Positions 43,518 to 51,909 of a stretch of 64,000 nt of DNA are shown piece after piece; position 1 is the stretch's first letter, and each line of letters begins with the position of its first letter. The position numbers were made by a program, and so were the translations under genes. The notes under the pieces are model-generated. The model had not been told where the DNA came from, did not search any database, and was given only the letters and a program-made list of their open reading frames with translations. This stretch comes from Sporosarcina sp. PTS2304 (GTDB lineage Bacteria > Bacillota > Bacilli > Bacillales_A > Planococcaceae): assembly GCF_003351785.1 (NCBI RefSeq), contig NZ_CP031230.1, positions 2,526,501-2,590,500 of the forward strand, given 5' to 3'.

Positions 43518-44090
43518 GTTAGATGGAGTGAGGCTGACTGGGAGTGTCTTACGGCTTGCGCTTCCAGACGATACGCCTTCCGGAGGGGACGCGGTGGACC
43601 TCGCAAAAGTGCGTTGCGAGTTACACCTGTCGTCCTGATCCTCCCGGAGTCGATCGTCTTCCAGCGCAAGCCGTACTTTGTGTAGGCAAGACAGTTAAAT
43701 ACCTCTTTGTAGGTAGTGAAAACCAAGTAGACTTGTTTAATATGATGTGATCGCTCTTGAAGTTAGATAGCGGTGAAGTGTTGTTAGCTACTATAACTGT
43801 TTCGACGAACTGAGTGAAAAAAGAAATGCCTCTATATGCATTCACTCAGGCAATCCAAAGCTTCACCCACACTGTTCAGGAAGGGGAACATATCATACTT
43901 AATTTCTGGACGAACACTAACTGGCTTCCCGACACAAATTCAAGGATTCTCCCGGAAGAACCGGCGACTCCTGGAGGATCAGGACGACAGGCGTAATCGC
44001 CAATGCACTTCTGGCGAGTCCGCCGCGTCCCCTCAGGAAAGCGTCCGGTTCTGGAGGGAGAATCCTAGCACGCACACTACTTTTCCGCAC
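43518..44090. repeat. Family B composite hairpin repeat, copy 1
   Basis: A left module 43551-43674 (arms ACGGCTTGCGCT and complement) and a right module 43943-44066 (arms AGGATTCTCCC and GGGAGAATCCT), each 124 nt, flank a 268-nt centre. The right module read in reverse complement is closely similar to the left (shared GGGGACGCGG, CTGTCGTCCTGATCCTCC and GGAGTCG), so the element has long inverted ends, each able to fold. The orientation matches the copy at 51910; the copy at 63180 is inverted. No open frame is kept between copies. Confidence 0.85.
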
Positions 44091-44214
44091 TGCACAGAAG
44101 AAGTCACTTACCCCACTCCAACTTCTAAACAAACACCACCTCTACAATTTCTTGTCAAAAGCATCTCATTTCCAAAAGATCATTCCTTTCTTTAGAAACA
44201 ATAGGCTTGAAATT

Positions 44215-44261
44215 AACAAAAGAACTGTAACCGACTCTACCTTAGAGTGTGGTTACAGTTC
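44215..44261 (-). terminator. Terminator of the small membrane protein gene
   Basis: A perfect 11-bp stem GAACTGTAACC/GGTTACAGTTC with an inner ACTCT/AGAGT pairing, then TTTTGTT on the minus strand, 14 nt after the stop codon. Confidence 0.8.
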
Positions 44262-44275
44262 GAAACGGCATAACT

Positions 44276-44473
44276 TTACTTCTTTTCATCAATTTTTTCT
44301 TCTTTTTCTTTCCTGAATAAAACAAAAGCAATGACACCACTAAATATAGCAGCAGCAAATGTAATATAAACACGCGAATCATAAGGAACTTCTTCATAAC
44401 TAGTACCTAACATAATCCAAGCAATCGTACCGACTAAAAAAGCAATCGGAACCGAGTATTTAAAAAATTGCAT
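44276..44473 (-). CDS. Small two-helix membrane protein, unknown function
   Basis: 65 residues, not recognised. Two hydrophobic segments (about 5-23, VPIAFLVGTIAWIMLGT, and 36-54, VYITFAAAIFSGVIAFVLF) and a short charged tail EKEEKIDEKK. AAAAGGTGAGCGATT precedes the ATG, and a clean terminator follows, both supporting a real gene. Confidence 0.7.
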   Translation of the reverse strand: MQFFKYSVPIAFLVGTIAWIMLGTSYEEVPYDSRVYITFAAAIFSGVIAFVLFRKEKEEKIDEKK

Positions 44474-44571
44474 AATCGCTCACCTTTTCAAGTTATTCTT
44501 TTAATTTTATCACATCTTGCCCATTTTCTCTATGCACTCACGCCTCTTTACTAACTTCACTAAACGTTCAC

Positions 44572-44600
44572 TTGACGATTACCGACAAACTCGCTATGAT
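44572..44600 (+). promoter_or_regulatory. Promoter of the methionine operon
   Basis: TTGACG (44572-44577), 17-nt spacer, TATGAT (44595-44600), about 40 nt upstream of the SAM riboswitch. Confidence 0.75.
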
Positions 44601-44639
44601 ATGAATTAGAATTATCGAAATAATTTAATAAGAAACATA

Positions 44640-44753
44640 TCTTATCAAGAGAAGCCGAGGGACTGGCCCGTCGACGCTTCAGCAACCAGCCATAGTAGGC
44701 AAGGTGCTACTTCCAGCGGTATGTCCTTAGGGCAGACTGAAAGATGAGAGGGA
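44640..44753 (+). ncRNA. SAM-I (S-box) riboswitch
   Basis: The aptamer shows AAGAGAAGCCGAGGGACTGG, the conserved GCAACC, and the 3' strand GATGAGAGGGAACTA. It controls the YitJ-type gene and metH, switching off transcription when SAM is abundant. Confidence 0.95.
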
Positions 44754-44771
44754 ACTAGTCGTTTAGATTAC

Positions 44772-44802
44772 AAAGCCTTCTTTTTCTTGAAGGCTTTTTT
44801 TG
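44772..44802 (+). terminator. Riboswitch expression-platform terminator
   Basis: AAGCCTTC/GAAGGCTT stem with an eight-base loop followed by a T run, directly after the SAM aptamer. The stretch 44803-44902 before the gene shows no feature. Confidence 0.88.
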
Positions 44803-44918
44803 ATTATCAAAAAGTAGTAGATACCGCTCAAACCGCTAGTAGCTTCACAGTCTGTCAGATTAAGTGAAAGCGTATGTGGATGCAGCTGGATTATAAAAGA
44901 TAAAGGGGAGACTGGATC

Positions 44919-46778
44919 ATGTCATTGCTAGAGAAACTTCAAACAAATGTCCTCACAGCGGATGGGGCAATGGGAACGATTTTGTATTCATACGGAATTG
45001 ATTATTGCTACGAGGAACTAAATATAGAGAAACCTGAAATTGTCGAAAAAATTCACCAAGATTACATTACTGCGGGGGCAGATGTAATTCAAACGAATAC
45101 GTATAGTGCGAATGCGGTGAAATTGGCTCGTTACGGATTGGAAAGCCGCGTTACAGAGTTCAATAAAGCTGCTATTCAAATTGCAAAACGTGCTGCAGCA
45201 CCTGGGGGACAATTTGTACTGGGCACAATCGGCGGTTTGCGTGGCATTAGAAAAAGCGATGCTTCATTAGACGAAATCCAGAAAGTCGTGCTGGAACAAG
45301 CTAATGCATTACTTTCAGGTGATCCAGATGGCTTACTATTAGAGACGTATTATGACTTTGAGGAACTTTCGTCTGTCGTTACTACATTGCGTCAGATTAC
45401 AGACGTTCCATTAATCGCTCAAGTTTCCATGCATGATCCAGGTGTCCTGCAAAATGGTCTTTCATTAAATGATGCACTGCACCAGTTAGAATCACTCGGC
45501 GCAAATATCGTAGGAGTGAATTGCCGCCTAGGGCCTTACCATACAATACAGGCATTCGAAAACGTCACATTGCCGAATAAAGCATTCTTATCGGCTTTCC
45601 CTAACGCAAGCTTGCTAGACGTTGAAGACGGCCGAATCGTCTACGAATCAGAAGCCGAGTACTTCGGACGTGCTGCAGTGTTACTACGTGATCAGGGTGT
45701 TCGTTTAATCGGCGGATGCTGTGGCACAACGCCTAAGCATATTAAAGCAGCAAAAACACGCTTGGAAGGATTGGCTCCTGTCACTGAAAAAGTGGTAGCA
45801 CCTGCAAAACCAATAATTATTCAAGAAGCCGGTCCAGTTAAACATCAGCCGCTTCATGAAAAAGCGAAAACAGAACGCACTGTTATCGTAGAGCTCGATA
45901 CACCACGCCATTTAGAGACTGAAGATTACATTAAAGGCGCCAACCTTTTATATGACGCAGGTGTTGATGCTGTCACAATGGCAGATAACTCATTAGCTTC
46001 TCCACGTATTAGCAATATGGCGATGGGTTCGATCATTAAAATGCAGCATAATATTCGACCACTCGTTCACTTAACTTGCCGTGACCACAATTTGATTGGC
46101 CTACAGTCACACTTAATGGGACTTGACGCATTAGGTATCCATGACATTTTGGCAGTTACCGGTGATCCGACAAAAGTAGGCGACTTCCCAGGAGCTACAA
46201 GTGTCTATGATGTCTCCAGTATGGAATTACTGCAGTTGATTAAACAATTGAACGAAGGAATTTCATTCTCCGGTAAGCCTTTGCGTAAAAAAGCGAACTT
46301 CTCTGTTTCTGCCGCATTCAATCCGAACGTGCGTGTTATTGAGCGGGCGGTGCAGCGGTTAGAGAAGAAAATCGAAGCCGGTGCAGATTATTTCATTACC
46401 CAGCCTGTCTATACGAAAGAAAAGATTATTGACGTGTATGAAGCTACGAAACATTTAGATACTCCTATCTTCATCGGGATTATGCCTTTGACGAATATTC
46501 GCAATGCTGAATTTTTACATCATGAAGTTCCGGGGATTAAGTTATCCGAGGAAGTATTGGAAAGAATGCGTGAGTGCGGAGATGATCGAGAGCAATCTAC
46601 CGCGACAGGTATTGAAATTGCGAAAGAGTTAATCGAGACGGCTGCAAAGTATTTCAACGGCATCTACTTGATTACACCATTCTTGCGCTACGATATGACA
46701 CTTGAATTGTATGAGTACATTAAAGAGTTAGATGAAAAGAAGGAGAGGGAATTGACACATGCAGAGACATCCTATTGA
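44919..46778 (+). CDS. yitJ: Bifunctional homocysteine S-methyltransferase / 5,10-methylenetetrahydrofolate reductase (YitJ type)
   Basis: N-terminal homocysteine methyltransferase domain (about 1-290) with zinc cysteines C202 (GVNCRLGP) and C267-C268 (GGCCGTTPKHI); C-terminal MTHFR barrel (about 310-600) with FITQPVYTKEK and HLTCRDHN-type motifs. It provides methyl-THF for methionine synthesis and may move methyl groups to homocysteine. 619 residues; GGGGAGACTGGATC precedes the ATG. Overlaps metH by 20 nt, under the SAM riboswitch. Confidence 0.93.
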   Translation: MSLLEKLQTNVLTADGAMGTILYSYGIDYCYEELNIEKPEIVEKIHQDYITAGADVIQTNTYSANAVKLARYGLESRVTEFNKAAIQIAKRAAAPGGQFVLGTIGGLRGIRKSDASLDEIQKVVLEQANALLSGDPDGLLLETYYDFEELSSVVTTLRQITDVPLIAQVSMHDPGVLQNGLSLNDALHQLESLGANIVGVNCRLGPYHTIQAFENVTLPNKAFLSAFPNASLLDVEDGRIVYESEAEYFGRAAVLLRDQGVRLIGGCCGTTPKHIKAAKTRLEGLAPVTEKVVAPAKPIIIQEAGPVKHQPLHEKAKTERTVIVELDTPRHLETEDYIKGANLLYDAGVDAVTMADNSLASPRISNMAMGSIIKMQHNIRPLVHLTCRDHNLIGLQSHLMGLDALGIHDILAVTGDPTKVGDFPGATSVYDVSSMELLQLIKQLNEGISFSGKPLRKKANFSVSAAFNPNVRVIERAVQRLEKKIEAGADYFITQPVYTKEKIIDVYEATKHLDTPIFIGIMPLTNIRNAEFLHHEVPGIKLSEEVLERMRECGDDREQSTATGIEIAKELIETAAKYFNGIYLITPFLRYDMTLELYEYIKELDEKKERELTHAETSY

Positions 46779-49700
46779 AGAGCAACTAGATAAAAGAATC
46801 CTTATCATTGATGGCGCGATGGGGACAATGCTGCAAGCAGAAGACCTCTCTACAGAAGATTTCGGCGGCGAAGAATACGACGGTTGTAATGAGTACTTAA
46901 GCGTATTACGACCTGATATTTTAGAGAAAATTCATGATGAATACTTGGAGGCTGGCGCAGATATTATTTGTACTAACACATTTGGTGGAACTCCACTCGT
47001 TCTAAATGAATTTTCCCTCGGTCATCGTGCAGATGAAATCAACACAAAGTCTGTTGAAATCGCGAAGAAAAGTGCGAATAAGTATTCAACCCCTGAATGG
47101 CCGCGTTTCGTCGCTGGCGCTATCGGACCGACTACTAAAACACTTTCCGTTACTGGCGGTATTACATTTGATGAATTATCCAATGACTTTTACGTCCAGG
47201 CAAAAGCACTTGTAGCTGCAGGTTGTGACTTACTGTTGATGGAAACCAGTCAAGACATGTTAAACGTCAAAGCAGGTACGATCGGTATAAAGAAAGCTTT
47301 TGAGGAGCTTGGACGCGAAGTGCCTATTATGATTTCGGGTACCATTGAACCAATGGGGACAACACTCGCGGGTCAAAGTATTGAAGCATTTTACATCTCT
47401 ATTGAACACGTCACTCCCCTGTCAGTAGGCTTGAACTGTGCCACGGGTCCTGAATTTATGACTGACCACTTGCGTTCATTATCAGACTTGGCGACTAGCT
47501 ATGTTACATGCTATCCAAATGCCGGATTACCTGACGAGGAAGGTCATTATCATGAGTCCCCTGAGTCTCTATCAAAGAAACTTGAAGGCTTTGCAGATAA
47601 AGGGTGGCTTAATATGGTAGGTGGATGTTGCGGAACGACACCTGATCATATCCGTGCTATTCGCGAAGCGGTTAAAGATAAGGCGCCCCGCAAAATGCCG
47701 GAAGAATCTCACGGTCATGCGATTTCGGGAATCGAGCCTTTGCTTTATGACGATACATTACGTCCTCTATTAATCGGAGAACGTACAAACGTTATCGGAT
47801 CACGTAAATTTAAACAACTGATCGTTGACGAGAAGTTTGAAGAAGCGTCTGAAATTGCCCGTGCCCAAGTAAAGCGCGGTGCACACGTATTGGATATTTG
47901 TTTAGCTAACCCAGACCGTGATGAGTTGTATGATATGACACGTTTCATGAAAGAAGTTGTGAAAAAGGTGAAAGTTCCTTTAGTCATTGACTCTACAGAT
48001 GAAAATGTCATTGCAGAAGCATTGAAGTTTTCTCAAGGGAAAGCCATTATTAACTCTATTAACTTAGAAGATGGCGAAGAACGTTTTGACGCTGTATTGC
48101 CCCTCGTCAAAAAGTATGGCGCAGCTGTTGTTGTAGGTACAATCGACGAAATAGGAATGGCTGTGACAAGAGAACGTAAACTGGAAATCGCGCTACGCTC
48201 CTATGACTTACTCGTCAATAAATGGGGAATTGCACCAGAAGATATTATTTTCGATCCACTTGTTTTCCCTGTCGGAACAGGCGATGAGCAGTATATCGGT
48301 TCCGCTGTCGAAACAATTGAAGGCATTCGATTAATCAAGGAAGCTTTACCTCGTACATTAACAACTCTCGGTGTTAGTAACGTGTCATTCGGTTTGCCTC
48401 CAGTGGGCCGTGAAGTATTAAATGCCGTCTATTTGTATCACTGTACACAAGCAGGGTTGGATTACGCGATTGTGAATACGGAAAAACTCGAACGTTTTGC
48501 CTCTATTCCTGAGAAAGAAATCAAGTTGGCGAATGATCTATTATTTACAACAACGGATGAAACACTAGCAAACTTCGCAGACTTTTACCGAGACAAGAAA
48601 AAAGAAAAGACGGAAGACGATATTCCAAAAACAGTACCTGAACGATTAGCGTACTACGTTGTAGAAGGTACGAAAGAAGGTCTGATTACTGATTTAGAAG
48701 CAGCTATGAACACATACGATACACCGCTTGATATTATTAATGGACCTTTAATGAATGGAATGGCTGAAGTTGGTCGTCTATTCAACGACAATCAATTAAT
48801 TGTTGCGGAAGTTCTGCAAAGTGCTGAAGTAATGAAGGCTTCCGTTTCATATCTTGAACAGTTTATGGATAAGAAAGAGGACGACAGTGGAAAAGGTAAA
48901 ATCATTTTAGCTACTGTAAAAGGTGACGTTCACGATATCGGTAAAAACTTAGTAGATATTATTTTAAGTAATAATGGATTTAAAGTAATCGATATCGGGA
49001 TTAAAGTGACACCTGCCGCTTTAATCGATGTCATTCGTAAAGAAAAGCCAGACATTGTCGGTTTATCGGGCTTACTCGTAAAATCCGCACAACAAATGGT
49101 TATTACCGCACAAGACTTTAAAGCAGCGGGCATCAACTTACCCGTAATGGTCGGAGGAGCTGCTTTGACTAGACGATTCACAGAAACAAAAATTGCACCT
49201 GAATATGACGGCCCGGTTATTTTTGCGAAAGATGCTATGCAAGGATTAGATTTAGCAAACAGACTGCAGAGCGAAGGCAAAGAGGCTCTTCTTGATGAAT
49301 TGCAAGAGAGCCTCGAAAAGCGCGAAACGAACGATGCAATCAAAGCGAGCCGTGGCGCTACAAAGGTAGCCGTTGCTCCCCGTCCGGTAAAAACCGTTCG
49401 TACCGATGTCCCTGTGTTCGTTCCAACTGACTTACGCCGACGTGTCGTCAAAGATTATTCAGTCGCCCACTTACACCCTTATGTAAACATGCGCACATTA
49501 ATCGGTCATCACCTTGGTCTACGCGGCAATGTGGATAGCATGTTAGCAAAAAAAGAAGAACGGGCGGTGCAACTTCACGAAATGGTTACGGAGTTCTTAA
49601 AATCTGATAAACTGACGGCTTCCGGGATTTATCAATTCTTCCCTGCCCAGGCAGATGGAGACGATGTCATTATCTATGATCCCGAAGATTCAAAAACAGA

Positions 49701-50199
49701 AATCGAGCGTTTCACATTCCCACGCCAAGCAAAAGAACCATTCCTTTGCCTAGCGGACTATTTAAAAACAGTCGACAGCGGGGAAATGGATTACGTAGCA
49801 TTCATGCAAGTAACTGCCGGAAAAGGCGTGCGTCAATACGCGAACGAACTTAAAGAACAAGGAAAATTCTTAGAAAGCCACGCATTTCAAGCGACGGCTT
49901 TGGAATTGGCTGAAGGATTCGCAGAACGAATTCACCAAGAAATCCGGGACCAATGGGGATTCCCCGACCCAACAGAGTTTACTATGCGCGAACGTTTCGC
50001 AGCAAAATACCAAGGCCAACGCTTCTCATTCGGCTACCCGGCGTGTCCGAACCTAGAAGACCAAGCCAAACTCTTCGGCCTCATCAAACCCGAAGACCAT
50101 GGCGTCGTCCTAACCGAAGAATTCATGATGGAACCAGAAGCATCCGTCTCCGCCATCGTCTTCGCACACCCAGACGCCAGGTACTTCAACGTAGAATAA
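46759..50199 (+). CDS. metH: Cobalamin-dependent methionine synthase
   Basis: Transfers methyl from methyl-THF to homocysteine via cobalamin. Four modules: homocysteine domain (1-330; GLNCATGP and GGCCGTTPDHI bind zinc), pterin-binding domain (about 345-620; GERTNVIGSRKF), B12 cap and Rossmann domain (645-890; GDVHDIG with cobalt-ligand H725), and SAM-reactivation domain (920-1146). 1146 residues, full length. Translation is probably coupled to the preceding gene. Implies the cell needs B12 for this route. Confidence 0.96.
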   Translation: MQRHPIEEQLDKRILIIDGAMGTMLQAEDLSTEDFGGEEYDGCNEYLSVLRPDILEKIHDEYLEAGADIICTNTFGGTPLVLNEFSLGHRADEINTKSVEIAKKSANKYSTPEWPRFVAGAIGPTTKTLSVTGGITFDELSNDFYVQAKALVAAGCDLLLMETSQDMLNVKAGTIGIKKAFEELGREVPIMISGTIEPMGTTLAGQSIEAFYISIEHVTPLSVGLNCATGPEFMTDHLRSLSDLATSYVTCYPNAGLPDEEGHYHESPESLSKKLEGFADKGWLNMVGGCCGTTPDHIRAIREAVKDKAPRKMPEESHGHAISGIEPLLYDDTLRPLLIGERTNVIGSRKFKQLIVDEKFEEASEIARAQVKRGAHVLDICLANPDRDELYDMTRFMKEVVKKVKVPLVIDSTDENVIAEALKFSQGKAIINSINLEDGEERFDAVLPLVKKYGAAVVVGTIDEIGMAVTRERKLEIALRSYDLLVNKWGIAPEDIIFDPLVFPVGTGDEQYIGSAVETIEGIRLIKEALPRTLTTLGVSNVSFGLPPVGREVLNAVYLYHCTQAGLDYAIVNTEKLERFASIPEKEIKLANDLLFTTTDETLANFADFYRDKKKEKTEDDIPKTVPERLAYYVVEGTKEGLITDLEAAMNTYDTPLDIINGPLMNGMAEVGRLFNDNQLIVAEVLQSAEVMKASVSYLEQFMDKKEDDSGKGKIILATVKGDVHDIGKNLVDIILSNNGFKVIDIGIKVTPAALIDVIRKEKPDIVGLSGLLVKSAQQMVITAQDFKAAGINLPVMVGGAALTRRFTETKIAPEYDGPVIFAKDAMQGLDLANRLQSEGKEALLDELQESLEKRETNDAIKASRGATKVAVAPRPVKTVRTDVPVFVPTDLRRRVVKDYSVAHLHPYVNMRTLIGHHLGLRGNVDSMLAKKEERAVQLHEMVTEFLKSDKLTASGIYQFFPAQADGDDVIIYDPEDSKTEIERFTFPRQAKEPFLCLADYLKTVDSGEMDYVAFMQVTAGKGVRQYANELKEQGKFLESHAFQATALELAEGFAERIHQEIRDQWGFPDPTEFTMRERFAAKYQGQRFSFGYPACPNLEDQAKLFGLIKPEDHGVVLTEEFMMEPEASVSAIVFAHPDARYFNVE

Positions 50200-50532
50200 C
50201 TAAAGCGAAAGACGCCGCTTAGCCTCGACAGGCGTTGGAGGGCAAGCTATAAAGGCGCTCTTTGCCTTTCTAGCTTGACCGAAACGACCCGAGAGGCTGG
50301 CGTCTGTAGCTGGATGTCAACTAAAGCGGAAACGGCTGCACAGAGGCGACAGGCAGATGGCGAAGATGCGACGTGGCGCTCTTTGCCACATAGCAGCTTT
50401 GGCTTCTGACCCGAGACTCTAGCCGTTGTAGCTGGATGTCAACTAAAGAGAAAGACGCCGCTTAGCCTCGACAGGCGTTGGAGGGCAAGCTATAAAGGCG
50501 CTCTTTGCCTTTCTAGCTTGACCGAAACGACC
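50198..50532 (+). repeat. Tandem family A hairpin repeats after metH (two full units and one truncated)
   Basis: Unit 1 is 50198-50318 (121 nt), unit 2 is 50319-50440 (122 nt), unit 3 is 50441-50532 and stops at the next terminator. Units 1 and 3 differ at one base over about 91 nt; unit 2 is diverged. In unit 1 AGACGCC (50210-50216) and AGCCTCG (50221-50227) pair with CGAGAGGCTGGCGTCT (50290-50305); an inner stem CAAGCTA...TAGCTTG lies within. Unit 2 keeps the stems by different bases (AACGGCT/AGCCGTT, GTGGC/GCCAC). The first unit begins in the metH stop codon. Confidence 0.85.
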
Positions 50533-50534
50533 AT

Positions 50535-50570
50535 AAAAAAACCGCAGTCTCACTTTCGAGACTGCGGTTT
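50535..50570. terminator. Terminator of the CotD-like gene (probably bidirectional)
   Basis: A perfect 13-bp stem AAACCGCAGTCTC/GAGACTGCGGTTT with a T run on the minus strand and a weaker TTCTTTCT on the plus strand, so it can also end metH transcripts. Confidence 0.88.
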
Positions 50571-50583
50571 CTTTCTACTTAAA

Positions 50584-50967
50584 TTAGCGACCGCATCTTC
50601 TACGACGACCGCAACCTCCGCCACCCCACATTCCACCTTGTCCTGGTCCAAATCCTGGTCCCATTCCCGGTCCGAATCCCGGTCCTTGTGGTCCTCTACC
50701 TGGCATGATAGTTGAACCCATAACGTTTTCCGTCGTCTCTGTATAATAGTGCTGCGGTACTCCTACTATATTATGACGATTCACGTTTACGATTGGATGA
50801 ATATAAGGAATTTCTTGTGTAGTAAAACAATCATTAAAACGGTATTGAGTCGGGCAAACAACTGGCTGCATCGGGAATCCTTGTTGTTGACCGGGCATTC
50901 CATGATGTGGGCCCGGCATTCCGTGGTGATGACCTGACATTCCGTGACATTGTCCTTGATTCATCAT
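50584..50967 (-). CDS. Spore coat protein, CotD-like, with Gly/Pro- and Arg-rich tail
   Basis: 127 residues in three parts: histidine-rich repeats HGMSGHH, HGMPGPH, HGMPGQQ (8-30), a CotD-like core (about 37-85; FTTQEIPYIHPIVNVNRHN) and a C-terminal tail of GPGFGPG-type repeats ending CGRRRRCGR. The core resembles CotD family coat proteins, which are synthesised in the mother cell and deposited on the forespore; the tail is unusual for the family as I know it. TATAGGAGGTGAG precedes the ATG. A CATGTAATA block 14 nt before the ribosome site resembles a sigma-K -10 box, without a clear -35. Confidence 0.7.
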   Translation of the reverse strand: MMNQGQCHGMSGHHHGMPGPHHGMPGQQQGFPMQPVVCPTQYRFNDCFTTQEIPYIHPIVNVNRHNIVGVPQHYYTETTENVMGSTIMPGRGPQGPGFGPGMGPGFGPGQGGMWGGGGCGRRRRCGR

Positions 50968-51050
50968 CTCACCTCCTATACCTTATTACATGCGAGTCCG
51001 CTCGCCTCCTACGGGCTAGCGCCAAGAGATATAGAAATTTGGCGATAATA

Positions 51051-51092
51051 AAAAAGTAATCCTACCAGTTAATACAAGGCGGATTACTTTTT
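51051..51092. terminator. Terminator after the 66-residue gene
   Basis: A 12-bp stem AAAAAGTAATCC/GGATTACTTTTT, 3 nt from the stop codon of the gene at 51095, with T on both sides. Confidence 0.8.
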
Positions 51093-51094
51093 CT

Positions 51095-51295
51095 TTATAG
51101 TTCACAACTTCTAGGTGTTGCTGGTCGTTCAAACCCTTTCATCATTTCAATTAATTCTAGCTTTTTAATAGTATTCTCACATTCATTTAATGCATTTTGT
51201 ACTGGTGCACCTTCGTCAACCATATCTAGAGAGCGTAAAAAGTCTGAATCTCTCCGTAGCTCCAATTCTGCCGGATCAATGAATGGACGTCCCAT
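51095..51295 (-). CDS. Small hydrophilic protein, unknown function
   Basis: 66 residues, not recognised. It starts MGRPFIDPAELELRRDSDFL, is acidic and probably helical, with no membrane segment or metal motif; two cysteines (NECENT and SCEL). AAAGGGTGATAAAGT precedes the ATG and a terminator follows, so it is likely expressed. A TATAAT (51352-51357) with TTGATT 16 nt upstream (51374-51379) could be its promoter. Confidence 0.65.
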   Translation of the reverse strand: MGRPFIDPAELELRRDSDFLRSLDMVDEGAPVQNALNECENTIKKLELIEMMKGFERPATPRSCEL

Positions 51296-51461
51296 ACTTT
51301 ATCACCCTTTCTATCAAATTTTTCACAAGGCTTCCACAGTATCTCACTTCTATTATACCTAACTCTAAAAATAAATCAAATATTCTGACTAATTATAATG
51401 AGTGAAGACTGCTAGAACTGGGTATAATAACGTATGACTGATTTTTAAGGAGAGAACATAT

Positions 51462-51863
51462 ATGAATAGAAATCGAATTGTATTATTTGACGGTGAATGT
51501 AACTTTTGTGATGCAAGTGTACAATTCATCATTAAACGTGATCCTTATCAGCACTTTTCTTTCGCTTCGTTACAAGATGATATCGGAAAAAAGCTCCGTA
51601 AAGAATATCATATTCCTGACGATGTAGATAGTCTAGTGTTAATCGAAAATGGCAAGGCTTATACGAAATCCGGTGCTGCGCTACGAATTGCGAAGAAGCT
51701 AGACGGACTTTGGCACTTAGCTTTTCTTTTTATTATTGTCCCCCCTAGTCTACGCAATCGCGTATATGATTACGTTGCCAAAAATCGTTATAAATGGTTC
51801 GGTAAGAAGGAGCTTTCTTGTATGTTGCCTACACCAGAAGAGCGGAAACGTTTTATCGCTTAA
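51462..51863 (+). CDS. DCC-family thiol-disulfide oxidoreductase-like protein (DUF393, YuxK type)
   Basis: 133 residues. The family motif DxxCxxC is D10-C13-C16 (LFDGECNFCDASV), placed as in thioredoxin-like folds. The rest includes ALRIAKKLDGLW and a hydrophobic stretch LAFLFIIVPPSLRN. Substrate unknown. AAGGAGAGAACATAT precedes the ATG. Family B repeat copy 2 starts 46 nt after its stop. Confidence 0.85.
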   Translation: MNRNRIVLFDGECNFCDASVQFIIKRDPYQHFSFASLQDDIGKKLRKEYHIPDDVDSLVLIENGKAYTKSGAALRIAKKLDGLWHLAFLFIIVPPSLRNRVYDYVAKNRYKWFGKKELSCMLPTPEERKRFIA

Positions 51864-51909
51864 TAAGCAACGACTTAAAAATGGCTTGTCTGCTACTTCA
51901 TGTTCGTTT

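Noticed and set aside
43518-44090. Could the family B repeat be a CRISPR array or an rRNA/tRNA remnant?
   Set aside because: There is no short regular repeat-spacer pattern, no tRNA cloverleaf or conserved TTCGA arm, and no rRNA-like segment.
43500-44195. Several overlapping open frames on both strands within repeat copy 1 (and similarly in copies 2 and 3).
   Set aside because: They arise from stem sequences read on both strands, lack ribosome sites and are not kept in the other copies.
49953-50222. An 89-codon frame overlapping the metH 3' end in another frame.
   Set aside because: It lies in the conserved activation domain of MetH and has arginine-rich low-complexity sequence typical of an out-of-frame reading.
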